Assembly: GCA_003221035.1 (NCBI GenBank)
Contig: QHUB01000010.1
Span: forward strand, 41,277 to 105,276
Source: Gemmatimonadota bacterium
GTDB taxonomy: Bacteria; Gemmatimonadota; Gemmatimonadetes; Gemmatimonadales; GWC2-71-9
Direction: 5' to 3'
Length of the DNA stretch: 64,000 bases
Below are positions 32,439 to 40,921 of this stretch, in pieces. The notes below the pieces were generated by a model. That model saw nothing but the letters and a program-made list of their open reading frames with translations, was not told the origin of the DNA and ran no database searches. A program made the position numbers and the translations under genes. Positions within the stretch are counted from its first letter, which is position 1. Every line of letters starts with the position of its first letter.

Positions 32439-33398
32439 ATGAATAAACATGCATCGATCCCGGTCGGTGTACTGGGGGCTTCCGGCTATGTCGGGCAGGA
32501 GCTGTTGCGTCTGCTTCATGGCCACCCCGGCGCCACCGTTGCGTTTGCGACCGCCGAGTCGGCCGCGGGCGAATGGGTGGACGGCTACGAGCTCATCAAG
32601 GCGGATGACGCGCCGTGGCAGGAGGCGGAGATCATCCTCTCCGCGCTTCCGCACGGGGTGTCGGCGCGGTATGTGCACGAGGCCCGCGCCGGCGGAAAGC
32701 GCGCCGTGGACCTGTCGGCCGATTTCCGTCTCTCACCCGATGCGGTGTATGGGCTGACCGAGTTCACGCGCCCGCGGCTCGCGGCTGCGGAGCTCGTCGC
32801 CAATCCCGGCTGCTATCCGACCGCGGCGTTGCTCGCGCTCATTCCGTTGGCGCAGCTCGGTCTGATCGATCCCTCACGCGAGGTCATCATCGATGCGGCG
32901 TCGGGTGTCACCGGCGCCGGACGCAATCCGAAGCGCGAGCTGCTGTTCGGCGAAGTCGCGGAGGATTATCGTGCCTACGCGATTGGCAACACGCATCGCC
33001 ATCTGGCGGAGCTGAAGGCATCGCTGTCGCGCGAAGGCGGATTCAGCGGTGATCTGGTGTTCACTCCGCATCTCCTGCCGGTAAAGCGCGGCATTCTCGA
33101 AACGATCCATGTGCCATTGACGCGCGTGCTCGATCAGTCGACCGCTGAGGGTCTGTACAGCGCGACTTACGACGCCGAGCCGTGCGTGCAGGTCATGCAC
33201 GGCTCCCTGCCGTCGCTCAGGGACGTCGTCTATCGGAATCGCGTCGCGATCGGTGTCGCGGAGGTGGTGGACGTACGGCGGCCGCGGCTGACCGTCATCG
33301 CCGCCATCGACAACCTGGTGAAGGGCGCGGCGGGGCAGGCAATTCAGAACATGAACGTGATGCTCGGTCTGCCCGAAACGGCGGGCCTCGCATGTTGA
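32439..33398 (+). CDS. argC: N-acetyl-gamma-glutamyl-phosphate reductase
   Basis: 319 aa. The third arginine-biosynthesis step: NADPH reduction of acetylglutamyl phosphate to the semialdehyde. The Rossmann loop GVLGASGYVGQELL is at 10-23. The catalytic Cys125 lies in NPGCYPT, ASGVTGAGRNPK is the substrate loop and HLLPVKRGI carries the conserved His region. ATG at 32439 is preceded by the candidate promoter and covered by an ArgR-box-like sequence. First gene of argC-argB-argD-argA; the stop overlaps argB by 7 nt. Confidence 0.93.
   Translation: MNKHASIPVGVLGASGYVGQELLRLLHGHPGATVAFATAESAAGEWVDGYELIKADDAPWQEAEIILSALPHGVSARYVHEARAGGKRAVDLSADFRLSPDAVYGLTEFTRPRLAAAELVANPGCYPTAALLALIPLAQLGLIDPSREVIIDAASGVTGAGRNPKRELLFGEVAEDYRAYAIGNTHRHLAELKASLSREGGFSGDLVFTPHLLPVKRGILETIHVPLTRVLDQSTAEGLYSATYDAEPCVQVMHGSLPSLRDVVYRNRVAIGVAEVVDVRRPRLTVIAAIDNLVKGAAGQAIQNMNVMLGLPETAGLAC
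32440..32453. promoter_or_regulatory. ArgR-box-like palindrome over the argC start codon
   Basis: TGAATAAACATGCA matches the ARG box core TGAATwwwwATTCA at 12 of 14 positions. It overlaps the argC start codon just downstream of the candidate -10 box, where a repressor would block transcription. A single box is weaker than the tandem boxes of E. coli. No argR gene is in the window. Confidence 0.4.
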
Positions 33399-34171
33399 CG
33401 ATTCGCGTCGTCAAGATCGGCGGCAACGAGCTCGATCGGCCCGACTGGGTCGCGGCCGCCGCGCGCGCATTGAGCAAGAACGGCCCCACGGTGGTCGTGC
33501 ACGGCGGTGGCCGGGCCGTCAGCGACTGGTCGCGGCGACTCGGCTTGCCGGTCGAGAAAAAGGATGGCCTGCGCGTCACAACGCCCGAGATCGCCCAGGT
33601 CGTCGAAATGGTGCTCGGTGGGCCCATCAATCGTCTGATCGTCACGGCACTGCGCGAGGCCGGTCTCGACGCGCTGGGCCTTTCGGGCGTCGATGGCGGC
33701 CTCCTGACCGCCCAGCCGCTCCAGAACGGAACGGGACTTGGGGCCGTGGGTGAAATCGCGCACGTGCGCGGCTCGCTGCTGCAGAGCCTGCTGCTCGCGG
33801 GACTGACTCCGGTTGTCGCGCCTGTGGCGCCCTCCGAAGCCGACGGACAACCCCTCAATGTGAATGCCGATCAGGCCGCCGCGGCCGTTGCCGCGGCGCT
33901 CGAGGCAGAGGAATTGCTGTTCATCTCCGACGTGCCCGGGGTGACGGGCGCGGGAGTCACTCAGCCCACCCTTGCGGCCGCCGAAATCGAGACGATGATT
34001 GAGGAAGGCGTCGCGACCGGCGGTATGGCCGCCAAGCTGCGCGCCGCCGCGCAAGCATTGAGGGCGGGTGTCCGGGCCGTACGGATTGGCAACCTCGACA
34101 TGCTCGAGCATGCCACCGCCGGCACCCGCCTGCTTGCGGCTCCTCCCACACCGGCCGTTCAAACAGCGTGA
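33392..34171 (+). CDS. argB: acetylglutamate kinase
   Basis: 259 aa. It phosphorylates N-acetylglutamate with ATP. The amino-acid-kinase fold starts VVKIGGNELD, with VVVHGGGRAVS as the phosphate loop, SGVDGGLLTA and NVNADQAAAAVA as substrate loops and FISDVPGV for nucleotide binding. It lacks the long N-terminal helix of arginine-inhibited kinases, so feedback inhibition by arginine is unlikely. A LysW-type carrier gene is absent, which speaks against the lysine variant (LysZ). ATG at 33392; GTGA overlap with argD. Confidence 0.88.
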   Translation: MLTIRVVKIGGNELDRPDWVAAAARALSKNGPTVVVHGGGRAVSDWSRRLGLPVEKKDGLRVTTPEIAQVVEMVLGGPINRLIVTALREAGLDALGLSGVDGGLLTAQPLQNGTGLGAVGEIAHVRGSLLQSLLLAGLTPVVAPVAPSEADGQPLNVNADQAAAAVAAALEAEELLFISDVPGVTGAGVTQPTLAAAEIETMIEEGVATGGMAAKLRAAAQALRAGVRAVRIGNLDMLEHATAGTRLLAAPPTPAVQTA

Positions 34172-35334
34172 CAATGCTCAGCCCTGCGACATCAGCCGAC
34201 GTGTCGGCGCTGCTCGGCGTCTACGCGCGCGTTGGTCCGTTGTTCGTGGCTGGCGACGGCTCCGAGCTGATCGCCGAGGACGGCACCCGCTACCTCGACT
34301 TCGTCGCCGGCATCGCCGTCAACGCGCTGGGCTACAACAGCGCAGTCATCCGCGACGCCGTGGTGCGCGCCCTCGATTCCGGACTGATCCACGTCTCGAA
34401 CCTGTATCGCACCGAGCCCGGCGAGCGACTCGCGGCGGAGCTCACCAGGTCATTCAGCGGGCAGGCTTTCTTCTGTAACTCAGGCGCGGAAGCGAACGAA
34501 GGCGCGTTCAAGTTCGCGCGCAAATGGTCCAAGAAAACCGACATCGTCGCGTTCGCCGGATCGTTCCATGGCCGGTTGTTCGCGTCGCTGGCCGCTACCG
34601 ACCGTCCCGACTACCGACGGCCGTTCGAGCCTCTGCTGGCCGGCGTCCAGATCATCCCGCTCGGCGACCGCGCCGCTGCGGAGCGCGCGATTACGAGGGA
34701 CCGGACCGCCGCCGTCATCATCGAGCCGGTCCAGGGAGAAGGCGGCGTTCGTCCGGTGGCCGCGGAGTTCCTGGCCTTCCTGCGGCAGCGCTGCAACGAG
34801 GCCGGCGCCGCGCTGATCTTCGACGAAGTACAATGCGGGCTCGGTCGCACCGGAACGTTCTTCGCGTCCGAGCATTCGGGTGTTGTTCCCGACATCTGTA
34901 CGCTGGCGAAGCCGCTCGGCGGCGGATTGCCCATGGGCGCGATTCTGGTGAGCGACGCGATTGCCGCCTCACTCGCCCCTGGCGATCACGCGACCACGTT
35001 CGGCGGCGGGCCTTTCGTCGCCACGGTGGCGCTCGAGGTCGTCCGCACGATCGCAGACCCCGACTTCCTCGCCGAGGTCCGCGCGAAGGGAGAACTGCTG
35101 GGCTCGCGCCTCGGTGCGATGATGCGCGGGCGCGTGAAGCAAGCCAGAGGACGCGGGCTGATGTGGGGTCTCGAGCTCAACGACGTCGCGGCGCCGATTG
35201 TGGCCGCCGCGCGCGAGCGTCATCTGCTGGTGCTCACCGCGGGTCCCAACGTCATTCGCATCGTTCCGCCGCTCACGATCAGTCGCGACGACATCGAGCG
35301 CGGCGCTACCATTCTCGCCGAGGTCCTGAATTGA
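34168..35334 (+). CDS. argD: acetylornithine aminotransferase
   Basis: 388 aa, PLP class III. It transfers the amino group from glutamate to acetylglutamate semialdehyde, and may also serve lysine synthesis. Motifs: FFCNSGAEANEGAFKFAR, SFHGR, EPVQGEGGV, FDEVQCGLGRTG and the PLP Lys248 in TLAKPLGGGLP. The start is taken as GTG at 34168, overlapping the argB stop; ATG at 34174 is equally good. It passes into the acetyltransferase gene by a TTGA overlap. Confidence 0.92.
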   Translation: MTMLSPATSADVSALLGVYARVGPLFVAGDGSELIAEDGTRYLDFVAGIAVNALGYNSAVIRDAVVRALDSGLIHVSNLYRTEPGERLAAELTRSFSGQAFFCNSGAEANEGAFKFARKWSKKTDIVAFAGSFHGRLFASLAATDRPDYRRPFEPLLAGVQIIPLGDRAAAERAITRDRTAAVIIEPVQGEGGVRPVAAEFLAFLRQRCNEAGAALIFDEVQCGLGRTGTFFASEHSGVVPDICTLAKPLGGGLPMGAILVSDAIAASLAPGDHATTFGGGPFVATVALEVVRTIADPDFLAEVRAKGELLGSRLGAMMRGRVKQARGRGLMWGLELNDVAAPIVAAARERHLLVLTAGPNVIRIVPPLTISRDDIERGATILAEVLN

Positions 35335-35813
35335 CGAGCCTCTCCGTAGGAGCCGCCCTGAAGCTCCGTCCCGCCACACTTTCCGATGTGGCGGCCATGG
35401 AAGTCTTTATGGCGCCGTTCGAGGCCACGGGTGATCTGTTGCCACGGTCGAACTACGACCTGTGCCGGCACCTCAAGGAGTACATCCTGGCCGAGACATC
35501 CGACGGCATACTGGTGGGGACGGGCAGTCTCAAGGTCTACAGCGCGCAGCTCGCCGAGATCGCGGCGCTGGCCGTGCGTGAAGATCAACAGGGGCGCGGC
35601 GTGGGGAAGGCGATCGTCGAAGCGCTGCTCGTGGACGCGCGCGCGATGGGCCTGTCGGAAGTCTTTGGCCTGACGCGCAAACCGCTGTTTTTCATGCGAC
35701 TTGGCTTCCGTGTGGCGGAAAAAGAGCAGTTCCCGCTCAAAGTCTGGGCCGACTGCGCGCGCTGCCCGCGCCAGCACGCCTGCGACGAAGTCGCGGTAGC
35801 GCTGACGCTTTAG
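35331..35813 (+). CDS. argA: short GNAT amino-acid N-acetyltransferase, probable N-acetylglutamate synthase
   Basis: 160 aa. A single GNAT domain: LRPATLSDVAAMEVFM start, LAVREDQQGRGVGKAIVEAL with the acetyl-CoA loop QGRGVG, and FFMRLGFRVAEKEQFP. The C-terminal Cys142, Cys145 and Cys151 (DCARCPRQHACDE) occur in a group of short ArgA-type enzymes I associate with other non-proteobacterial lineages. It lacks the kinase-like regulatory domain of E. coli ArgA. Place at the end of argCBD fits the first pathway step. The start is TTG at 35331, sharing TTGA with the argD stop. Confidence 0.78.
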   Translation: MTSLSVGAALKLRPATLSDVAAMEVFMAPFEATGDLLPRSNYDLCRHLKEYILAETSDGILVGTGSLKVYSAQLAEIAALAVREDQQGRGVGKAIVEALLVDARAMGLSEVFGLTRKPLFFMRLGFRVAEKEQFPLKVWADCARCPRQHACDEVAVALTL

Positions 35814-35840
35814 CAGTCGTCCGTCTAGATTTCGCGTTCC

Positions 35841-36512
35841 ATGCCTACCTCACGCGTCATCTTCTGGGACGTCGATACCCAGTACGACTTTATGAAGGCC
35901 GACGGCACGTTGTACGTGCCCGACGCCGAGCATCTGATTCCGAACCTCCGCAAGCTCACGGATTACGCGCACGGCCACGGAATTCGCATCGTGGCCAGCG
36001 CCGACGATCACGTCGTCGACCACAGCGAGATCTCCGCCACACCCGATTGGAAGGCGACGTTCCCGCCGCACTGCCTGCGCGGCACGCCCGGCCAGCGGAA
36101 GATTCCGGAGACGGCCCTGCGGGATCCGCTGGTGATCGAGCCCGAGCCCCAGGATCCGACCACGCTCGCCGCGCGGGTCCGTAGCCACCGCGGCGACATC
36201 CTCTTTCACAAACACGAGTTCGATGTCTTCTCCAATGCCAACGTGCTGTCGGTTCTCGATCTGCTCAATCCCCACGACATCGTGCTCTACGGCGTCGCGC
36301 TCGACGTCTGCGACAAGTACGCGATCGAGGGACTGCTTCAACACCGGCCACACGTTCGACTCTTTGCTGTGGTGGACGCTATGAAGCCCATCGACCGCGA
36401 TGTCGCCGAGCATCTGCTCAAGGAATGGGGCGAAGAGGGCGTGCGGCTGGTGAAGACCAGCGAGGTCGTTGTCGGCGGACTGGTCGAAGAGCTCGCGCGG
36501 GCCAGCGCATGA
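35841..36512 (+). CDS. nicotinamidase-like cysteine hydrolase (isochorismatase superfamily)
   Basis: 223 aa. The triad is Asp12 (DVDTQYDF), Lys124 (FHKHEFDVFS) and Cys157 (YGVALDVCDKY). The metal motif D-x-H-x3-H (Asp55, His57, His61) and FPPHCLRGTPG match nicotinamidases (PncA) better than isochorismatases. It would release nicotinate from nicotinamide for pncB at 31.3 kb. ATG at 35841, 27 nt after argA; ATGA overlap with the aminotransferase. A substrate other than nicotinamide cannot be excluded. Confidence 0.8.
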   Translation: MPTSRVIFWDVDTQYDFMKADGTLYVPDAEHLIPNLRKLTDYAHGHGIRIVASADDHVVDHSEISATPDWKATFPPHCLRGTPGQRKIPETALRDPLVIEPEPQDPTTLAARVRSHRGDILFHKHEFDVFSNANVLSVLDLLNPHDIVLYGVALDVCDKYAIEGLLQHRPHVRLFAVVDAMKPIDRDVAEHLLKEWGEEGVRLVKTSEVVVGGLVEELARASA

Positions 36513-37621
36513 CCTCCACCGCATCCGCTCCGACACACGCTGTCGCCGTTCCGACGTTCGGCAAGTTCTTCCTGCCGGGCCCGACCGATGTGCACCCCGA
36601 AGTTCTCGAGGCGATGATCCGGCCGATGATCGGCCATCGCTCCTCGGGAATGGAAAAGCTGCTGCAGGGTATCGCGCCCAAACTCGGCGCGGTGGCGCGG
36701 ACCAGCCGGCCCGTGTTCGTCGGCACGACGTCCGCTACCGGTTTCATGGAGATGGCGGTGCGCAACGGCGTGCGCCGCCGCGCGCTCTCGCTCGTCAACG
36801 GCGCATTCAGTGAGCGCTTCGCCGGCATCGTCGGCGCCTGCGGCAAGGAGTGCATTCGCCTCGACGTACCGCTGGGCGCCGCGGTCGAGCCCGACATGCT
36901 GCGCGATGCGCTGAAGCGCACGCCGGTCGACGCCGTCACCTGCGTGCATTCCGAGACGTCCACGGGCGTGCTGCAGGACGTCGCCGCCTACGCGGAAGTG
37001 GTGCAAGAGTTCGACGACGTGCTGCTGCTGGTGGATGCCGTGACGTCGATGTGCGGCTCGCCAGTCGAGACCGACGGCTGGAAGCTCGATTTCGTGTTCA
37101 CCGGTTCGCAAAAGGCGCTCGCACTGCCGCCCGGCCTCGCCGTGGGCGTGGCGTCGGAGCGAATGGTAGAGCGCGCCAAGACCCTAGAAGAGCGCGGCGC
37201 CTACTTCGACTTGATCAGCTTCCTGACGGCGACGACAAAGTTCCAACCGACCAACACGCCGGCGATCTCGTTGCTCTACGCGCTCGAAGTGCAGCTCGGG
37301 CGCATCGAGCGCGAAGGTGGGATCGAGGAGCGCTGGAGGCGCCACGATGCGATGCGGCGCCGCACGGAAGCGTGGGCGGCCGAGCATGGCGTGAAATATC
37401 TGCCGCGCGAGGGGCGGCACAGCTGGACCGTGTCGTGCCTCAGACTCCCGGAGGGCAAGAGCTCCAAGGACGTCGTCGGCGCGCTGAAGCAGCAGGGCTG
37501 GGTGATCGGCGCGGGCTACGGCGCGCTCAAGGACTCCACGATCCGCATCGGCCACATGGGTGACCACACCGTGGACTCGCTGAACGAGCTGTTGCCGCTG
37601 ATCGGCCGGGCCCTGGGATGA
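36509..37621 (+). CDS. class V aminotransferase, probable phosphoserine/serine-glyoxylate-type enzyme
   Basis: 370 aa. PLP-binding Lys202 lies in TGSQKALALPPG. FFLPGPTDVHPEVLEAM, HSETSTGVLQDV and LLVDAVTSMCG are the class V blocks of alanine-glyoxylate/serine-glyoxylate aminotransferases. No serC-type gene is in the window, but it overlaps serA (ATGA), so it probably transaminates 3-phosphohydroxypyruvate made by SerA. That is the same solution used in archaea and some bacteria. Function inferred from the fusion-like spacing; glyoxylate is the alternative partner. Confidence 0.82.
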   Translation: MTSTASAPTHAVAVPTFGKFFLPGPTDVHPEVLEAMIRPMIGHRSSGMEKLLQGIAPKLGAVARTSRPVFVGTTSATGFMEMAVRNGVRRRALSLVNGAFSERFAGIVGACGKECIRLDVPLGAAVEPDMLRDALKRTPVDAVTCVHSETSTGVLQDVAAYAEVVQEFDDVLLLVDAVTSMCGSPVETDGWKLDFVFTGSQKALALPPGLAVGVASERMVERAKTLEERGAYFDLISFLTATTKFQPTNTPAISLLYALEVQLGRIEREGGIEERWRRHDAMRRRTEAWAAEHGVKYLPREGRHSWTVSCLRLPEGKSSKDVVGALKQQGWVIGAGYGALKDSTIRIGHMGDHTVDSLNELLPLIGRALG

Positions 37622-39222
37622 CCCACCGCGTCGTCGTGGCCGACCGCGTAGCGAAAAGCGGCCTCGACCTGTTGTCCCAGACACCCGACATCCAAGTCAT
37701 CGACGTCGCGGGCAAAGCTGCGGAGCTCGAGAAGGCCATCGGGAGCGCGCACGCGCTCATCGTGCGCAGCGAGACGCGCGTCACGGCCAGCTTGATGGCC
37801 CAGGCCTCGCAGCTGCGCATCGTGGCGCGCGCCGGTACCGGCGTCGATACCATCGACGTGCACGCCGCCACGCGGCGCGGCATCGCGGTCATGAACACCC
37901 CGGGCGCCAATACGGTAAGCGCGGGCGAGCACGCGCTGGGACTGCTGCTCGCGCTGGTGCGTCGCATCCCCGATGCCGCCGCCGCGATGCGGCGTGGCGA
38001 ATGGGACCGCAAGCGCTTCGAGGGCACCGAGCTTCGCGGCAAGACCATGGGCGTGGTGGGTCTGGGGCGCATCGGAGGTCACGTCGCCCAGCTCGCCCGC
38101 GCGTTCGGCATGCAGGTCGTAGGTCACGATCCCTATCTCCTGCCCGAACGGGCGACTGAGCTGCACGTTCGGCTGCTGCCGCTCGAACAACTGCTGCGCA
38201 TCGCCGATGTGGTCACGCTGCATCTTGCACTGACCGACCAGACGCATCACCTCATCGATGCCAATCGCCTGAAGCTGATGAAGCCGACCGCCGTCCTCAT
38301 CAACACGGCGCGCGGCGAGCTCGTGGACGAGGCGGCGCTCGCCGAGGCCCTCAAGGAGAAGCGCATCGGCGGCGCGGCAATCGACGTCTTCGCGGTCGAG
38401 CCACTGCCCGCCGATTCGCCGCTGCGCGCGCTCGATCGCGTCATCCTGACCCCGCACCTCGCCGCGTCGACCGCCGAGGCGCAGGAACGCGTCGCGATGG
38501 AGATCTGCAGTGCCGTGCGTGAGGCGCTGGTCGCCGGCGATCTTTCATACGCGATCAACGTGCCGGGGATGGGCGGCGACCTGCTGCGGCGCCTGGCGCC
38601 GCTGCTCGATCTCTCCCGCCGGCTCGGCCGGCTGGCGCTCGCGCTCGCGGATGGGCCGGTCAAGGCCGTCGAGGTCGCCTACGGCGGAAAAGAAGAAGGT
38701 GCGCAGCGCCCCGTACTCGTCTCGGCGCTCGAGGGGCTGCTGTCGGCGATGAACGTCGGCTCCGTCAGCCTGGTCAACGCGCAGGTGCTGGCTGAAGAGA
38801 AGGGAATCCAGCTCGGCATGCGGCAGGGGGCACCCGAGACGGGATTCGAGACCTCGATCGGCGTGAAGGTCGACACCGCCCGTGGGCGCGTACGCGTCAC
38901 CGGCGCGCTGATCGGCGACAGTCACGGACGCGTGATTCGAATCGACGATTTCCATGTCGACGTCGTGCCCGACGGCTGGATGCTGGTGATCAGGAACCGC
39001 GATGTGCCGGGCGTGATCGGGCGGGTCGGCTCGGCCCTCGGCAGCGCGGGGATCAATATCGCGAGCTATCACCAGGCACGTCGCGCGCCGACCCCGGATG
39101 CGGGCCCCGGTGAGGCACTCGCGGCGATCAACGTCGATCAGGCGCTCACCAACGGTGTGCTCGACAAGCTGCAGGGCCTGCCGGACGTTCTCGGCGTGCG
39201 GCTGGCGAACTTCGGAGACTAG
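37618..39222 (+). CDS. serA: D-3-phosphoglycerate dehydrogenase
   Basis: 534 aa. It oxidises 3-phosphoglycerate to 3-phosphohydroxypyruvate, the first serine step. RAGTGVDTIDVHAATRRGI and GVVGLGRIGGHVAQ (GLGRIGG at 148-154) are the NAD domain; INTARGELVDEAAL and LTPHLAAST carry the Arg and His of the active site. The C-terminal extension (about 320-450) is the allosteric-substrate-binding domain and the last 75 residues an ACT domain (VIRNRDVPGVIGRVGSALG) for serine feedback. Last gene of the arg-pnc-ser block, three bases from the convergent propeller gene. Confidence 0.94.
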   Translation: MTHRVVVADRVAKSGLDLLSQTPDIQVIDVAGKAAELEKAIGSAHALIVRSETRVTASLMAQASQLRIVARAGTGVDTIDVHAATRRGIAVMNTPGANTVSAGEHALGLLLALVRRIPDAAAAMRRGEWDRKRFEGTELRGKTMGVVGLGRIGGHVAQLARAFGMQVVGHDPYLLPERATELHVRLLPLEQLLRIADVVTLHLALTDQTHHLIDANRLKLMKPTAVLINTARGELVDEAALAEALKEKRIGGAAIDVFAVEPLPADSPLRALDRVILTPHLAASTAEAQERVAMEICSAVREALVAGDLSYAINVPGMGGDLLRRLAPLLDLSRRLGRLALALADGPVKAVEVAYGGKEEGAQRPVLVSALEGLLSAMNVGSVSLVNAQVLAEEKGIQLGMRQGAPETGFETSIGVKVDTARGRVRVTGALIGDSHGRVIRIDDFHVDVVPDGWMLVIRNRDVPGVIGRVGSALGSAGINIASYHQARRAPTPDAGPGEALAAINVDQALTNGVLDKLQGLPDVLGVRLANFGD

Positions 39223-39225
39223 GCT

Positions 39226-40863
39226 CTAACGCAATCCGTAGACCACGACCTTGCTGGAGAATGTCGGCAAGTAGACGTGTCCGTTGGCGATCGTGGGCGG
39301 TGAGAACTTCGCATACATGCCCGCATCGTCGCGAGCAGAGTTCTGACGGCTGTTCCACAGCTCCTTACTCACGTCATTGGCGTCGAACGCCCGCAAAATA
39401 CCGGGACTCACGAAGCTTTCGGCATCCCCGCTGGACGCATACCACGCCCAGACAATGCCCGAGCCGTCCGTGGTGCCGTGGGAAGAGACCGATAGCACCG
39501 CTCCGCTCTGCCCGCCCGGTCCGCTGCTGGTGAAATCGATCTCACCATTCGGATCCAGCAGGTTCGTGCCCGGATTGAACGGGATCGCCCTGAGCGGATC
39601 GTTTTCGGACCAGACGTAGATGAATTCCGTCGTGCTTCCTTTGTAGTACGCCGCCTGGCAATGCATGTTGGCGCTGGGACTGAGTGTCACCACTTGCTGG
39701 ACCTGATTGGATGCGGACGTCCATCCACCCATGACATCTTTGTTCAGGAGGTAGAGGTTTCCGTCTTTACCACCCGTCAGGAAATAGTTGGAATTGGGGA
39801 TCAGGAACGAGCCCATCGTTCCGTAGTCGAGATCGTAGTCGTTGAGCGTCTGGAAGTTGTAGGGCGTGAAGTAGCTCGCGATCTGCAGGCTCGACGGTGA
39901 CGGTGTGAGCTTCAGCGCGCTGGTCCCGCGATTGATGAGCGCCGTCGCATCGCCGGTATCGCCTACGCTGCCGTTTCCCGTCACCACGTACAGATTGCCG
40001 AGCGCGTCGGCGGCCATGCCCATCCCGCTCTCCCACAGGCCGCCCGCATAGCCGTTCGGCGTATCGTTATAGACGATCCGGCGCTGCAGCGTCGTCGCGT
40101 CGTAGCCCAGGATCCAGCCGTGATACGGCCCCCAATCGCAATGCGATGAGAACGACACGTAGACGACGCCATTCAGCAGCGTCAGCCCCGAACGCTGGTT
40201 CTGCTTCTGCGCGTCGAACGTGATGACGTTGCCGACGTTGCCGTCGCCATTGCCATTGACGCTCGCCGTGATGATCACGGGACTGCCGCCGATCTCAGTC
40301 CCGGTGACGATGTTGACCGCATGCAGATGCTGGGCGTAGGCGGTGCCCGTGGTGCTGCGGGCGACGAAGTAGATCACCTGTTTCGCCGGGTCGATCACCG
40401 GCGTGCCGACGATTCCGATGTTGCCGCTGAAGTTGTTGTAGCCCCCCCCGCACGCGCCCGTCATGTCCGTGGCCGTCGGGGGGCGCCAGCCCGCACGCGT
40501 GAAGTTCTTTTTCCAATACAAGCGTCCGTCGTCGCCGTCGAACGCGTAGACCGTATTGTTGACGGTGGCGACGTAGACCACGTTGTGATAACCGCCGCCG
40601 ATGAGGACATTGGCGACGACCAGGGGCTGGGCATACACCTGGTCGTCCACAAGCAGATTGAACAGCGCGCCAAACTGCCCGACTTTCACGTTGCTCGTGT
40701 TCAACACCGTCTCGTCGGGGTTCCAGCCGGACCGTGTGTTGTCGTTGTGCTGGGTCAGCACGGAGACGGCAAGGGGATCGGGCGTGCCCGGACCGATTGG
40801 GCTTTCCGAGCAGGCGCCGACCAGAAATAGCGCAGGTGCCAGAAGCAGGTAACGTTTGGCCAT
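39226..40863 (-). CDS. PQQ-like beta-propeller lipoprotein
   Basis: 545 aa. ATG at 40863 gives a lipoprotein leader (MAKRYLLLAPALFLVGAC). The rest holds repeated tryptophan-docking-like blades: VVYVATVNNTVYAFDGDDGR, GIVGTPVIDPAKQVIYFVAR, LTLLNGVVYVSFSSHCDWG, FLTGGKDGNLYLLNKD. Such quinoprotein-like propellers act as enzymes or scaffolds; no PQQ or catalytic residues can be assigned. It is less GC-biased and richer in Asn and Tyr than its neighbours. The 58-bp gap to the divergent gene at 40922 holds both promoters if present. Confidence 0.8.
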   Translation of the reverse strand: MAKRYLLLAPALFLVGACSESPIGPGTPDPLAVSVLTQHNDNTRSGWNPDETVLNTSNVKVGQFGALFNLLVDDQVYAQPLVVANVLIGGGYHNVVYVATVNNTVYAFDGDDGRLYWKKNFTRAGWRPPTATDMTGACGGGYNNFSGNIGIVGTPVIDPAKQVIYFVARSTTGTAYAQHLHAVNIVTGTEIGGSPVIITASVNGNGDGNVGNVITFDAQKQNQRSGLTLLNGVVYVSFSSHCDWGPYHGWILGYDATTLQRRIVYNDTPNGYAGGLWESGMGMAADALGNLYVVTGNGSVGDTGDATALINRGTSALKLTPSPSSLQIASYFTPYNFQTLNDYDLDYGTMGSFLIPNSNYFLTGGKDGNLYLLNKDVMGGWTSASNQVQQVVTLSPSANMHCQAAYYKGSTTEFIYVWSENDPLRAIPFNPGTNLLDPNGEIDFTSSGPGGQSGAVLSVSSHGTTDGSGIVWAWYASSGDAESFVSPGILRAFDANDVSKELWNSRQNSARDDAGMYAKFSPPTIANGHVYLPTFSSKVVVYGLR

Positions 40864-40921
40864 TGGAGTGCCGCTAGTTTGACATGAGCGATACCGGCCC
40901 GCAAGGAGTAGAATTGCAGGT

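Noticed and set aside
39226..40863. Horizontally acquired gene because of more Asn/Tyr and lower GC
   Set aside because: The bias is mild and explained by propeller composition; no mobile-element signs flank it.
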